A stretch of 21,147 bases of DNA, taken from a virus. Positions within the stretch are counted from its first letter, which is position 1. Each line of letters starts with the position of its first letter. The DNA lies in IMG/VR virus record IMGVR_UViG_3300042549_002556, positions 1 through 21,147 of that record. One strand, given 5' to 3'. The position numbers and the translations under genes are program-made. This document shows, in pieces, positions 13,733 through 19,462 of the stretch. A model generated the notes under the pieces. That model searched no databases, was not told the origin of the DNA, and saw nothing but the letters and a program-made list of their open reading frames with translations.

Positions 13733-14246
13733 GAGAGAATTATACTTTGTCGATAGACATAAAGAGATGGTTTTATATCAGAAATTAGTAGACCAATTAA
13801 AAAATAATAAAAAGTTTGATATCAATCCAGATGATACATTATTAATCAATGTTAGTCCTGATTACTCAAGCATTATTTCAATGTTACTAATACATGAATT
13901 TAGTAGGGATGGTGAGATATTAGATATGTTTAATGTTGAAGTTCCTTATCCTGACCAATTACCTAATCCATTTCAATTAAAGTTTGAAGAAACATTTAAA
14001 ACTTATGTAAACCCATATAAGAATTTTATATTAGTTGAAGCTGGTGTAATCAGTGGTAGAAATTATACATGGATGGTTGATACAATGAACAAAATGTTTA
14101 ATATCAATAAGAATGATATATTAACTGTAGCATTATGTCAGAATAGCCGTAGTATATTTACTTGTGATATTATAGGAGAACTTTATGATAACGAAACTCA
14201 AGATTTAACATTCTCATTTGAGAAATACAATAAACATTTTATATGA
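13719..14246 (+). CDS. Phosphoribosyltransferase-like protein (tentative)
   Basis: The 175-residue protein has an alpha/beta pattern. Strand DTLLINVSP is followed by YSSIISMLLIHEF. A segment FILVEAGVISGRNYTWM (about 102-118) resembles the PRPP-binding loop region of type I phosphoribosyltransferases (two acidic residues then small residues and TG/SG-x-x-T), and ILTVALCQNSRSIF supplies the following strand. One of the two acidic residues usual at the loop start is missing (E-A instead of D-D/E-D), so catalysis is uncertain. If real, it would handle nucleotide or base salvage. It starts inside the preceding gene and ends in an ATGA overlap with the next. Confidence 0.4.
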   Translation: MSTDKRELYFVDRHKEMVLYQKLVDQLKNNKKFDINPDDTLLINVSPDYSSIISMLLIHEFSRDGEILDMFNVEVPYPDQLPNPFQLKFEETFKTYVNPYKNFILVEAGVISGRNYTWMVDTMNKMFNINKNDILTVALCQNSRSIFTCDIIGELYDNETQDLTFSFEKYNKHFI

Positions 14247-14446
14247 CAATAACATTCAATTTCAACGAGCAGGATACACAAGAAACACTTGATGTATTTT
14301 TACAAGCACCTAAGATGCACCAAGCATTATTAGATTTAGATAGAACATTTAAACAATGGGATTCAGCAGATAAAGAAATAACTTCTGAATTTGTAAGAGA
14401 ATGTTTTTATGGAATAGTTAATGAAAACGAAATAAAATTATATTAA
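14243..14446 (+). CDS. Small acidic hypothetical protein (67 aa)
   Basis: The ATGA overlap at 14243-14246 couples it to the preceding gene, and TAATG at 14444-14448 couples it to PhoH. The 67-residue product is acidic and helical (TQETLDVFLQAPKMHQALLDLDRTFKQWDSADKE) with a hydrophobic C-terminal piece (EFVRECFYGIV). It resembles no family I know. Strict coupling on both sides supports it as a real gene. Confidence 0.65.
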   Translation: MTITFNFNEQDTQETLDVFLQAPKMHQALLDLDRTFKQWDSADKEITSEFVRECFYGIVNENEIKLY

Positions 14447-15102
14447 TGAAAGAAGCACCAAGAAAAAGACAAGGGGAGATAAAAGCTATAAATGCTGTTC
14501 AATTAAATGATGAGCAAAAAGAAGCTATGGGTTTAATAGTAAGCAATCAAATTGTAATTATTACAGGAAGAGCTGGTTCTGGTAAAAGTTTAGTATGTGC
14601 TAAAGCAGGATTAGACTTCTTAAAGAAAAAGCAAATAGATTGTTTATGGAATACAAGGGCTGCAATAGAAGTAGGTAAATCTATAGGACTATTACCTGGA
14701 CATCTTTCAGAAAAATTTGACCCTTATATGGAAGCATTTATTGAGAACTTAAATAAATGTTGCACAGATAAAAGAGAAATAGGTACTTTAATTGAAGCAG
14801 AAAAGATAAAAGCTTTACCTATTCAATTTATTAGGGGTAAGACAGTAGAAGATGTATTAATTGTAGAGGAAGCACAGAATACAACCAAAGCAGAAATGTT
14901 AGCTATCTTAACAAGATTAGGTAAGACAGGTAAGATAATTATTAATGGTGATAATGAACAGAAGGATATTAGAGATGATTTTAATGGATTATCTTTTGCT
15001 ATAGAATTATCTAAAAAGATTGATGAAATTAAATGGATAAAGCTTAAAGCTAATCATAGAAGTGATTTAGTAGGTAAGATATTAGATTTAGAATATAATT
15101 AA
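14446..15102 (+). CDS. phoH: PhoH-like ATPase
   Basis: A 218-residue P-loop protein of the PhoH family, common in phages. Opening LNDEQKEAMGLI precedes the Walker A IITGRAGSGKS (38-48). Then come LWNTRAAIEVGKSIGLLPG (67-85), Walker B LIVEEAQN (138-145), a TRLGKTGKIIINGDNEQKD block (sensor) and ANHRSDLV near the C-terminus, the usual PhoH order. PhoH proteins bind and hydrolyse ATP, and in bacteria some have RNA helicase or ribonuclease links; the phage role is not settled. It ends the replication operon; 30-odd bases later a new promoter begins. Confidence 0.9.
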   Translation: MKEAPRKRQGEIKAINAVQLNDEQKEAMGLIVSNQIVIITGRAGSGKSLVCAKAGLDFLKKKQIDCLWNTRAAIEVGKSIGLLPGHLSEKFDPYMEAFIENLNKCCTDKREIGTLIEAEKIKALPIQFIRGKTVEDVLIVEEAQNTTKAEMLAILTRLGKTGKIIINGDNEQKDIRDDFNGLSFAIELSKKIDEIKWIKLKANHRSDLVGKILDLEYN

Positions 15103-15123
15103 TTGTTAAAAAATAATTAAAAG

Positions 15124-15142
15124 TTATTATATATTTGGTAAA
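15124..15142 (+). repeat. 19-base repeat at -33 promoter region (copy 1; copy 2 at 16997-17015)
   Basis: TTATTATATATTTGGTAAA occurs identically at 15124-15142 and 16997-17015. In both places it covers the TTG -33 element of a promoter with a 20-base spacer. The conservation reaches about ten bases upstream of the TTG and five downstream. This goes beyond a basal promoter and suggests a shared class of promoter or activator site. Confidence 0.75.
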
Positions 15143-15165
15143 TCCAAAAAGTTATCGTACCTTTG
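15135..15165 (+). promoter_or_regulatory. Bacteroidota-type promoter of the attenuated leader
   Basis: TTG (15135-15137) and TACCTTTG (15158-15165) are separated by 20 bases. Transcription would start near 15171 and proceed through the terminator/antiterminator region. The downstream part, GGTAAATCCAAAAA (15137-15150), also recurs around the promoter at 18759 as GTAAATCCAAAAA. Confidence 0.8.
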
Positions 15166-15182
15166 TATTTGTAAGTTGCTCT

Positions 15183-15266
15183 GGGAGGAGTTAACGTAAA
15201 AATATTGATTAGTCCTCGTTACATTCCTCCCCCTCTCTTTTGAGAGTGTTGTAACGGGGATTTTTT
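15183..15266 (+). terminator. Intrinsic terminator with mutually exclusive antiterminator hairpin (attenuator)
   Basis: Terminator: CCTCGTTAC (15214-15222) pairs with GTAACGGGG (15251-15259, one G-U), capped by CTCTC/GAGAG around TTTT (15233-15246) and followed by A and six T (15261-15266). Competing hairpin: GGGAGGAGT (15183-15191) with ATTCCTCCC (15223-15231), and TAACG (15192-15196) with CGTTA (15217-15221), one bulged C. That is 14 pairs around a 20-base loop. The two share 15217-15222 and cannot coexist, and the competing stem forms first during transcription. About 15 to 17 nt of leader precede it. It could regulate genes downstream (15579 onwards) or define a sRNA of about 95 nt. Confidence 0.7.
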
Positions 15267-15578
15267 ATGCCCTTTAGTTTTACTTCTTCTAAACAAATAT
15301 AAAAAAGAAATTCGTATAAGTCGAATAAAATTAGTGTATTCAACCAGTGTTGTAAATGTGGCTCTGTCTTAAGGCTGACAACCATGACTTGCAAGTTTGA
15401 TAAAACTCAACACTGCTATAAAAAGTAAATCCAACTAAATGAGTTTGAGGAGAGTTGGTCAAGGAGGTAGGGTCGTTGAATGTGCTTTGAATGGTTTAGG
15501 ACACCAGGAAATATTTCTGCTTGAGAATTCATCTCTTGCAAGGAGTAAAGCCTTTCCTATATTTAAAAATAAATAAAA
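15267..15578 (+). ncRNA. Long structured leader between attenuator and next gene
   Basis: A stretch of 312 bases without a convincing gene or second promoter. It holds an 8-bp stem CAGTGTTG (15345-15352) with CAACACTG (15408-15415), which encloses a perfect hairpin AGTTT-GATA-AAACT (15394-15407) lying directly against the outer stem. CCAACT (15431-15436) pairs with AGTTGG (15453-15458). TGGT/ACCA around TTAGGAC (15492-15506) and GAGA/TCTC (15523-15535) follow. G+C is visibly higher than in neighbouring genes, as in functional RNA. It may be a 5' leader RNA read when the terminator is bypassed, or part of an independent RNA. Confidence 0.45.
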
Positions 15579-15773
15579 ATGGATAAATTAAACATAGTAC
15601 TAACAGAATATAGTTATGAATGTGGTGATGGTTGTTGTACTGATTTTGGAACAAAAACAACAGTAAATGGAGTAGAACTTGATTGTCATAATCAGGATAC
15701 TGCTACAATACTAGAACAAGTATTAAAGCATTTGGGATATGATGCTGAAGTTACAAATGAATGTGATTATTAA
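15579..15773 (+). CDS. Small cysteine-rich protein (64 aa)
   Basis: The ATG at 15579 follows AAAATAAATAAAA. The 64-residue acidic protein contains YECGDGCCTDFG (C15, C19, C20) and further cysteines in ELDCHNQD and TNECDY, five in all, so it may bind a metal. The middle shows a strand-like TTVNGVELD and a helical TATILEQVLKHLGYDAEV. It is the first gene after the attenuator and structured leader, which would make it the direct object of that control. I recall similar short proteins in Bacteroidota phages with no known role. Confidence 0.65.
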   Translation: MDKLNIVLTEYSYECGDGCCTDFGTKTTVNGVELDCHNQDTATILEQVLKHLGYDAEVTNECDY

Positions 15774-15774
15774 T

Positions 15775-15972
15775 ATGGAAAAGCAACAAACAGCAGTTGA
15801 ATGGTTATATCAACAATTAAACGATACACCAAAGGATAAATTAACATGGCAAGTAATATTAGATAAAGCCAAAGAAATGGAGAAAGAGCAGATAATAGAT
15901 GCTTACAAATATGGCAATCAAAGTGATATTTATTTTAAACCTGAACAATATTACAACGAAACTTATAAATAA
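15775..15972 (+). CDS. Small helical protein (65 aa)
   Basis: I start this gene at ATG 15775, one base after the preceding stop, rather than at the upstream in-frame ATG 15739 buried in the previous gene. The codons between encode a poor LQMNVIIN-like stretch that only mirrors the other frame. The 65-residue product is helical: TAVEWLYQQLNDTPKDKLTWQVILDKAKEMEKEQIIDAY, ending with KPEQYYNETYK. This AVEWL-type small protein is frequent in Bacteroidota phages; its function is unknown. Confidence 0.7.
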   Translation: MEKQQTAVEWLYQQLNDTPKDKLTWQVILDKAKEMEKEQIIDAYKYGNQSDIYFKPEQYYNETYK

Positions 15973-15980
15973 ATAAAAAT

Positions 15981-16430
15981 ATGATAAATTGGAAATTTAA
16001 AAACAAAGTGGTTAACTCACCACCAGAAAATGCTTATGGGTTTGTATATTGTATTACAGATAAAACAACAAGTAATTTTTATTATGGTTGTAAATCTTTT
16101 TACTCTATTACCAAGCCTATTATAAGTAAGAAAAGAGCAAATGAATTATATATAGGAAAAGGACGCAAACCAAAAAGAGAAACTAAAGTAAAGGAATCTA
16201 ATTGGAAAGAATACACATCTAGTTCTAAAGTAGTTCGTGATTTAGTAGAAGAAAAAACAATTGCAAGTTTTGATTTTAAAATACTATCTTATCATACAAC
16301 AAAACAAGAGATGTTAGTAAAAGAAGCATATATGATTGCGGGAGAATTTCTTAAATATAATAATAAAATTTTAAACGAATGGGTTAGCGTTAAAGCCTTT
16401 AAATTAAAAGATGGAACAGAAAACAAATAA
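15981..16430 (+). CDS. GIY-YIG-type endonuclease (homing endonuclease)
   Basis: The 149-residue protein opens with a GIY-YIG variant: GFVYCITD (20-27) for the GIY strand and NFYYGCKSF (32-40) for YIG, followed by K38. ESNWKEYTSSSK (72-83) is characteristic of the phage subgroup that has an ESDWxxYxxSS motif, and MLVKEAYMIAGEF (111-123) contains the expected catalytic glutamate E115. The C-terminal part is short and basic without a separate DNA-binding domain. It probably makes site-specific breaks to spread its gene. It is inserted between two small genes and overlaps the following gene by 20 bases. Confidence 0.72.
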   Translation: MINWKFKNKVVNSPPENAYGFVYCITDKTTSNFYYGCKSFYSITKPIISKKRANELYIGKGRKPKRETKVKESNWKEYTSSSKVVRDLVEEKTIASFDFKILSYHTTKQEMLVKEAYMIAGEFLKYNNKILNEWVSVKAFKLKDGTENK

Positions 16431-16989
16431 TGATTTAATAGATATTAATAAGCAGTTTCAAGATGCTTTAGACTATTTTAGAAGTAAAGATAAAAAAGAG
16501 CAACAAAAAATTATTGAAAAACAATTAAGTAAAGATTTTGATAATTTTAAAGTAGTATCTGATATGAAATATTTAATAGATAAATATCCAACAAATATTA
16601 CGACTGGGTATTTTGAACAAGTTCATAATGGTTTAGGAGCAAATGATATATATTCAAATCCTATAGCCAATAGAAGAAGTGCGGTTATTTCTCAAGAATC
16701 AATTCCTACTAAATCAGATGGGCACAAAGAATCAAATGATAAACAAGAGTTTGAATTAGATTGGGGATTTATTGAGAGCATGGCTAAAAGAATGACTAAA
16801 AATAAGACTAAATACGGAAAGGATAACTGGAAGAAGCCAATGGATACAGAGCAGTTAAAACAAGCCTTATTTAGACACGTTCTACAAGTAATGAAAGGTA
16901 ACTATCACGATGAAGATAAGCTAGACCATTTAGATGCTATCGCACTTAATTGTATGTTCATTCGTTATCAGCTATTAAATAATGTATAA
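16411..16989 (+). CDS. dATP/dGTP pyrophosphohydrolase-like protein (DUF5664-like)
   Basis: The 192-residue protein has a poorly conserved, lysine-rich N-terminal half (residues 1-110) with FQDALDYFRSKDKKEQ and IDKYPTNITTGYFEQVHNG. The C-terminal domain reads WGFIESMAKRMTKNKTKYGKDNWKKP, then LKQALFRHVLQVMKG and DKLDHLDAIALNCMFI. The combination KYG-x-x-NW, an RH pair and a final DHL helix is typical of the MazG-related DUF5664/MazZ-like nucleotide hydrolases, which cleave dATP and dGTP to monophosphates. By itself this suggests dNTP pool control. The start lies in the GIY-YIG gene's end. Confidence 0.55.
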   Translation: MEQKTNNDLIDINKQFQDALDYFRSKDKKEQQKIIEKQLSKDFDNFKVVSDMKYLIDKYPTNITTGYFEQVHNGLGANDIYSNPIANRRSAVISQESIPTKSDGHKESNDKQEFELDWGFIESMAKRMTKNKTKYGKDNWKKPMDTEQLKQALFRHVLQVMKGNYHDEDKLDHLDAIALNCMFIRYQLLNNV

Positions 16990-17007
16990 TAAAAAATTAT
17001 TATATAT

Positions 17008-17038
17008 TTGGTAAAGTTAAAATATTGTAGTATATTTG
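17008..17038 (+). promoter_or_regulatory. Bacteroidota-type promoter of the RHH-HNH unit
   Basis: TTG (17008-17010), exactly 20 bases of spacer and TATATTTG (17031-17038). The -33 region lies inside the 19-base repeat shared with 15124-15142. A leader of about 15 nt precedes the ATG at 17058. A regulator made from the first gene could act back here. Confidence 0.8.
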
Positions 17039-17057
17039 CATTATAAATTATATTACA

Positions 17058-17195
17058 ATGATAAAAGAAAAAGATATTCTTATTAGAGTTGACAAAGAAT
17101 TAAAAGAAAAAGTCAAACAAAAAGCTAAATTATTTGGATTAAGTGTATCTGCATATATTCGTATGGTACTTATAAAAGATTTAAAACATGTGTAA
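17058..17195 (+). CDS. Ribbon-helix-helix DNA-binding protein (45 aa)
   Basis: A 45-residue CopG/Arc-like regulator: a beta strand DILIRVDKEL (6-15), helix EKVKQKAKLFG, turn, and second helix LSVSAYIRMVLIKDL (28-42) in the usual order, with the conserved G27 and the S-x-S-x-Y-I-R pattern. It would act as a dimer that inserts the ribbon into the major groove. It is the first gene after its own promoter, and its last eight bases (ATGTGTAA) contain the start of the HNH gene, so the two are tightly coupled. It is likely to autoregulate this small unit, though that is not shown by the sequence. Confidence 0.75.
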   Translation: MIKEKDILIRVDKELKEKVKQKAKLFGLSVSAYIRMVLIKDLKHV

Positions 17196-17922
17196 GGTTT
17201 GTAATAAATGTTTAATAGAAAAACCTTTTGAGGATTTTAGTAAATGTAAAACATTTAAAGATGGTTTTTGTTATACTTGTAAAAAGTGTTCTAAGGAATC
17301 TTTTAAAAAATACTATAATAAAAATAAAAAAATTCTTTCTGAAAAAGCAAAAAATAAAGAAAAAATTCCTTATTCTGATGACAAAAGAAAATATATGAAA
17401 GAATATTATAGCAAGAATAAAGAAGTAATAACTGCTAAATCTAAAGAATATTACCAAAAGAATAGTGATACAATTAAAGCACTAGCAAAAGAATATAATA
17501 AAAATAATAAAGAAGATATTGCAAAGAAAACGAAAGAATATAGAATTAAAAATAAAAAAGATTTAAATGAAAAAATTAAAAAGAAAAAACAAATAAATCC
17601 TTTATTTAGATTAACATGTTATATTCGTAGTAGAATTTCTTCAATCTTTAAAAATTCAAATAGTTATGAAAATTCAAGTGTTAAATATATACTTGGATGT
17701 TCTTTTGATGAAATTAAAATACATATAGAAGAACAGTTTATAGAAGATATGAGTTGGGAAAATTATGGAATGTATGGATGGCATATCGACCACATAGTTC
17801 CACTAAGCTCTGCAAAAACAGAAGAAGAACTTATAAAACTTTGTCACTATACAAATCTTCAACCCTTGTGGGCTATTGATAACTTAAAAAAAGGAGCAAA
17901 AATATTAAATAATATTAATTAA
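17188..17922 (+). CDS. HNH endonuclease with zinc ribbon and lysine-rich repeats
   Basis: A 244-residue nuclease. Residues 5-34 form a zinc ribbon (CNKC at 5-8, CKKC at 31-34) related to the one at the start of the 9952 gene. Residues 40-135 are very lysine-rich and periodic, with repeated EYY-x-KN-type units (EYYSKNKE, EYYQKNSD, EYNKNNKE, EYRIKNKK), probably a DNA-binding helical linker. The HNH core is HIDHIVPLSSA (H199, D201, H202), followed by NLQPLWAIDN (N223, N232). The gene begins within the RHH gene in a different frame. It is probably a free-standing homing endonuclease, and the RHH protein may restrain its expression. Confidence 0.88.
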   Translation: MCKVCNKCLIEKPFEDFSKCKTFKDGFCYTCKKCSKESFKKYYNKNKKILSEKAKNKEKIPYSDDKRKYMKEYYSKNKEVITAKSKEYYQKNSDTIKALAKEYNKNNKEDIAKKTKEYRIKNKKDLNEKIKKKKQINPLFRLTCYIRSRISSIFKNSNSYENSSVKYILGCSFDEIKIHIEEQFIEDMSWENYGMYGWHIDHIVPLSSAKTEEELIKLCHYTNLQPLWAIDNLKKGAKILNNIN

Positions 17923-17927
17923 ACATT

Positions 17928-18077
17928 ATGGATTATATAGTAAATAAGTTAATTCAAATACTAAGACTGTATCCAAAGTGCAGTTTTTATTGTATTAGAA
18001 AAAAGCTAACAGAAAACAATATTTATTTAGATAAACAATCATTATTAAAAAGATTAAAGAATGGTAATAAAAATTAA
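17928..18077 (+). CDS. Small basic protein (49 aa)
   Basis: The ATG at 17928 is a few bases after the HNH stop, and TAA 18075-18077 lies 17 bases inside the dUTPase gene. The 49-residue product is basic and helical, with KLIQILRLYPKCSFYCIRKKLTE and a lysine-rich tail (KRLKNGNKN). It could bind nucleic acid. Length and overlap make it likely but not certain that it is translated. Confidence 0.5.
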   Translation: MDYIVNKLIQILRLYPKCSFYCIRKKLTENNIYLDKQSLLKRLKNGNKN

Positions 18078-18543
18078 GAAATTACATAAAGATAGTATAA
18101 TTCCATCTTATTCAAAAGAAGGAGATGCTGGAATGGATTTAACAGCAATCAGTAAGACATTTGACTCAGACGGTAACGTTGTGTACGATACAGGATTAGC
18201 ATTTGCTATACCAGAAGGGTATGTTGGATTACTCTTTCCAAGAAGTTCAAATGCTAAGAAAGATTTAGTATTAACAAATTCAGTTGGGGTGCTTGACTCT
18301 GGATTTAGAGGAAGTGTTATGTTTAAATATAAACCTATTGATTCATTGGCACATAGCGAAGACCCTGATGAAGGGATAGAAGCTGTTGATGTAAATGAAG
18401 ACTTTATTGTTAATATGTATGAAGTTGGAGATAGAGTTGGTCAAATTATAGTATTACCATATCCTTCTATTGAGTTTGAACAAGTAGATGAACTAACAGA
18501 AACTAATCGTGGTGAAGGAGGCTTTGGGTCAACAGGAGCATGA
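18061..18543 (+). CDS. dut: dUTP diphosphatase (trimeric dUTPase)
   Basis: The 160-residue enzyme cleaves dUTP to dUMP and pyrophosphate, keeping uracil out of DNA and feeding thymidylate synthesis. All five motifs are visible: DAGMDL (22-27), PRSS (60-63), VGVLDSGFRG (75-84, catalytic D79), VGDRVGQ (122-128) and the P-loop-like RGEGGFGSTG (150-159). An acidic insertion between motifs III and IV (SLAHSEDPDEGIEAVDVNED, about 95-114) makes it a little longer than many bacterial enzymes (about 150). It sits in a nucleotide-metabolism neighbourhood with the pyrophosphohydrolase-like gene and the ribonucleotide reductase. Confidence 0.95.
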   Translation: MVIKIKKLHKDSIIPSYSKEGDAGMDLTAISKTFDSDGNVVYDTGLAFAIPEGYVGLLFPRSSNAKKDLVLTNSVGVLDSGFRGSVMFKYKPIDSLAHSEDPDEGIEAVDVNEDFIVNMYEVGDRVGQIIVLPYPSIEFEQVDELTETNRGEGGFGSTGA

Positions 18544-18764
18544 TAATTAAACAAATAAATTTAAAAGAACTAAAAGGTATATCAAAAAATACTTTAGATA
18601 AGGTACTATCTTATAGAGTTGGTAAAAAAGAAAATAACTATTGGATATTTCCATGTATATTAATAGGCTATGTATCTCAAGATAATGGGGTAAATAATTA
18701 TAATAATATAATAAGAAGTTGTTTAAATAATGGTATGTCTTCTTTACAAATCATTAACTTGTAA
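18540..18764 (+). CDS. Small hypothetical protein (74 aa)
   Basis: The start ATGA at 18540 overlaps the dUTPase stop, and TAA 18762-18764 overlaps the promoter -33 region that follows. The 74-residue product has a basic N-terminal helix (KQINLKELKGISKNTLDKVLSYRVG), a hydrophobic centre (YWIFPCILIGYVSQ) and an asparagine-rich tail. Its features recall small DNA-binding proteins, but nothing specific is recognisable. Confidence 0.6.
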   Translation: MIIKQINLKELKGISKNTLDKVLSYRVGKKENNYWIFPCILIGYVSQDNGVNNYNNIIRSCLNNGMSSLQIINL

Positions 18765-18788
18765 ATCCAAAAACTCTTTGTATATTTG
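18759..18788 (+). promoter_or_regulatory. Bacteroidota-type promoter before the 173-aa gene
   Basis: TTG (18759-18761), 19-base spacer, TATATTTG (18781-18788). The region GTAAATCCAAAAA (18761-18773) is identical to 15138-15150 in the promoter at 15135. It overlaps the stop of the preceding gene. The leader of about 85 nt up to ATG 18879 is very A-rich and shows no clear structure. Confidence 0.75.
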
Positions 18789-18878
18789 TAATTACGGAAA
18801 CAAAAATTTGTAAAAAATGTAAAATTGAACAAAATAAAATAAATAAAAATTAATAAACTTTAAAAAACAAAATAAAAA

Positions 18879-19400
18879 ATGAACGAGAATCAGACAAACA
18901 CAGCGGGACAAGAAATTCCTAACAATCAAAACGCCAACCCTCAAATGCCAGAAGTGCGTGAACAACCTTATTGGTCATCTAATGATGACTTAATAATCAA
19001 AGGTATTGAGTATGAAACTATTTATAATGGTATCATGCAAATGACTGAAATTTTACAAGGTGTATTTGGTGCAACACAATCAGTATTGCAACGTAATTTA
19101 TTAGATGATAAAATTAAAGTTCGCTTTGAGAAATTATCTGAAACTACCTTAGAAGACGGTAGTAAAGTTCCTGATTATGTTCCAATGACAGAAGAAGAGC
19201 AAAAACCTCATCTTGATAACTTTTACGAATTAGTAAATAAAGTTAGACAAGATAGAGATGCCGCTATGAATTCTGCATTGAGTTCAGCACAAGAGCATAT
19301 TCAATCTTTGAATGAGATTGTAAATGTAGATGGCGAGCCAGTTAGAGCTGCTGAAAAAGGTATTGTAGATGCTGCTGGTCAACCAGTATCAAGTAACTAA
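18879..19400 (+). CDS. Hypothetical protein of a single-gene unit (173 aa)
   Basis: This 173-residue protein is the only gene between the promoter at 18759 and the terminator at 19415, so it is its own transcription unit. The first 30 residues are polar and rich in N, Q, P and E (disordered). Next come a helical block (KGIEYETIYNGIMQMTEILQGVFGATQSVLQRN), a short acidic linker (TLEDGSKVPDYVPMTEEEQ) and further helix (QDRDAAMNSALSSAQEHIQSL), ending with an alanine-rich segment. Codon use is slightly more GC-rich than neighbours, suggesting high expression. I do not recognise a family; a structural or DNA-associated role is possible. Confidence 0.75.
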   Translation: MNENQTNTAGQEIPNNQNANPQMPEVREQPYWSSNDDLIIKGIEYETIYNGIMQMTEILQGVFGATQSVLQRNLLDDKIKVRFEKLSETTLEDGSKVPDYVPMTEEEQKPHLDNFYELVNKVRQDRDAAMNSALSSAQEHIQSLNEIVNVDGEPVRAAEKGIVDAAGQPVSSN

Positions 19401-19414
19401 TACCAAATCAACTA

Positions 19415-19440
19415 GAGGGGTGAAAATCCCCTCATTTTTT
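19415..19440 (+). terminator. Rho-independent terminator
   Basis: A perfect 6-bp GC-rich stem GAGGGG (19415-19420) with CCCCTC (19428-19433), loop TGAAAAT, then A and six T (19435-19440). It is placed 15 bases after the 173-aa gene and before the ribonucleotide reductase, separating the two. Confidence 0.92.
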
Positions 19441-19462
19441 AACATTTAAATAGAAAACAAAA

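Noticed and set aside
15439-15576. A 45-codon ORF in the structured leader
   Set aside because: Its codons (GTC, CTG, CAG, AGG) differ from those of neighbouring genes, the stop overlaps the A-rich start region of the next gene, and the segment lies in base-paired RNA. It is probably an accidental translation of functional RNA.
16986-17000. Weak AT hairpin after the pyrophosphohydrolase-like gene as terminator
   Set aside because: Stem is five A-T pairs and overlaps the next promoter; not stable enough to call.
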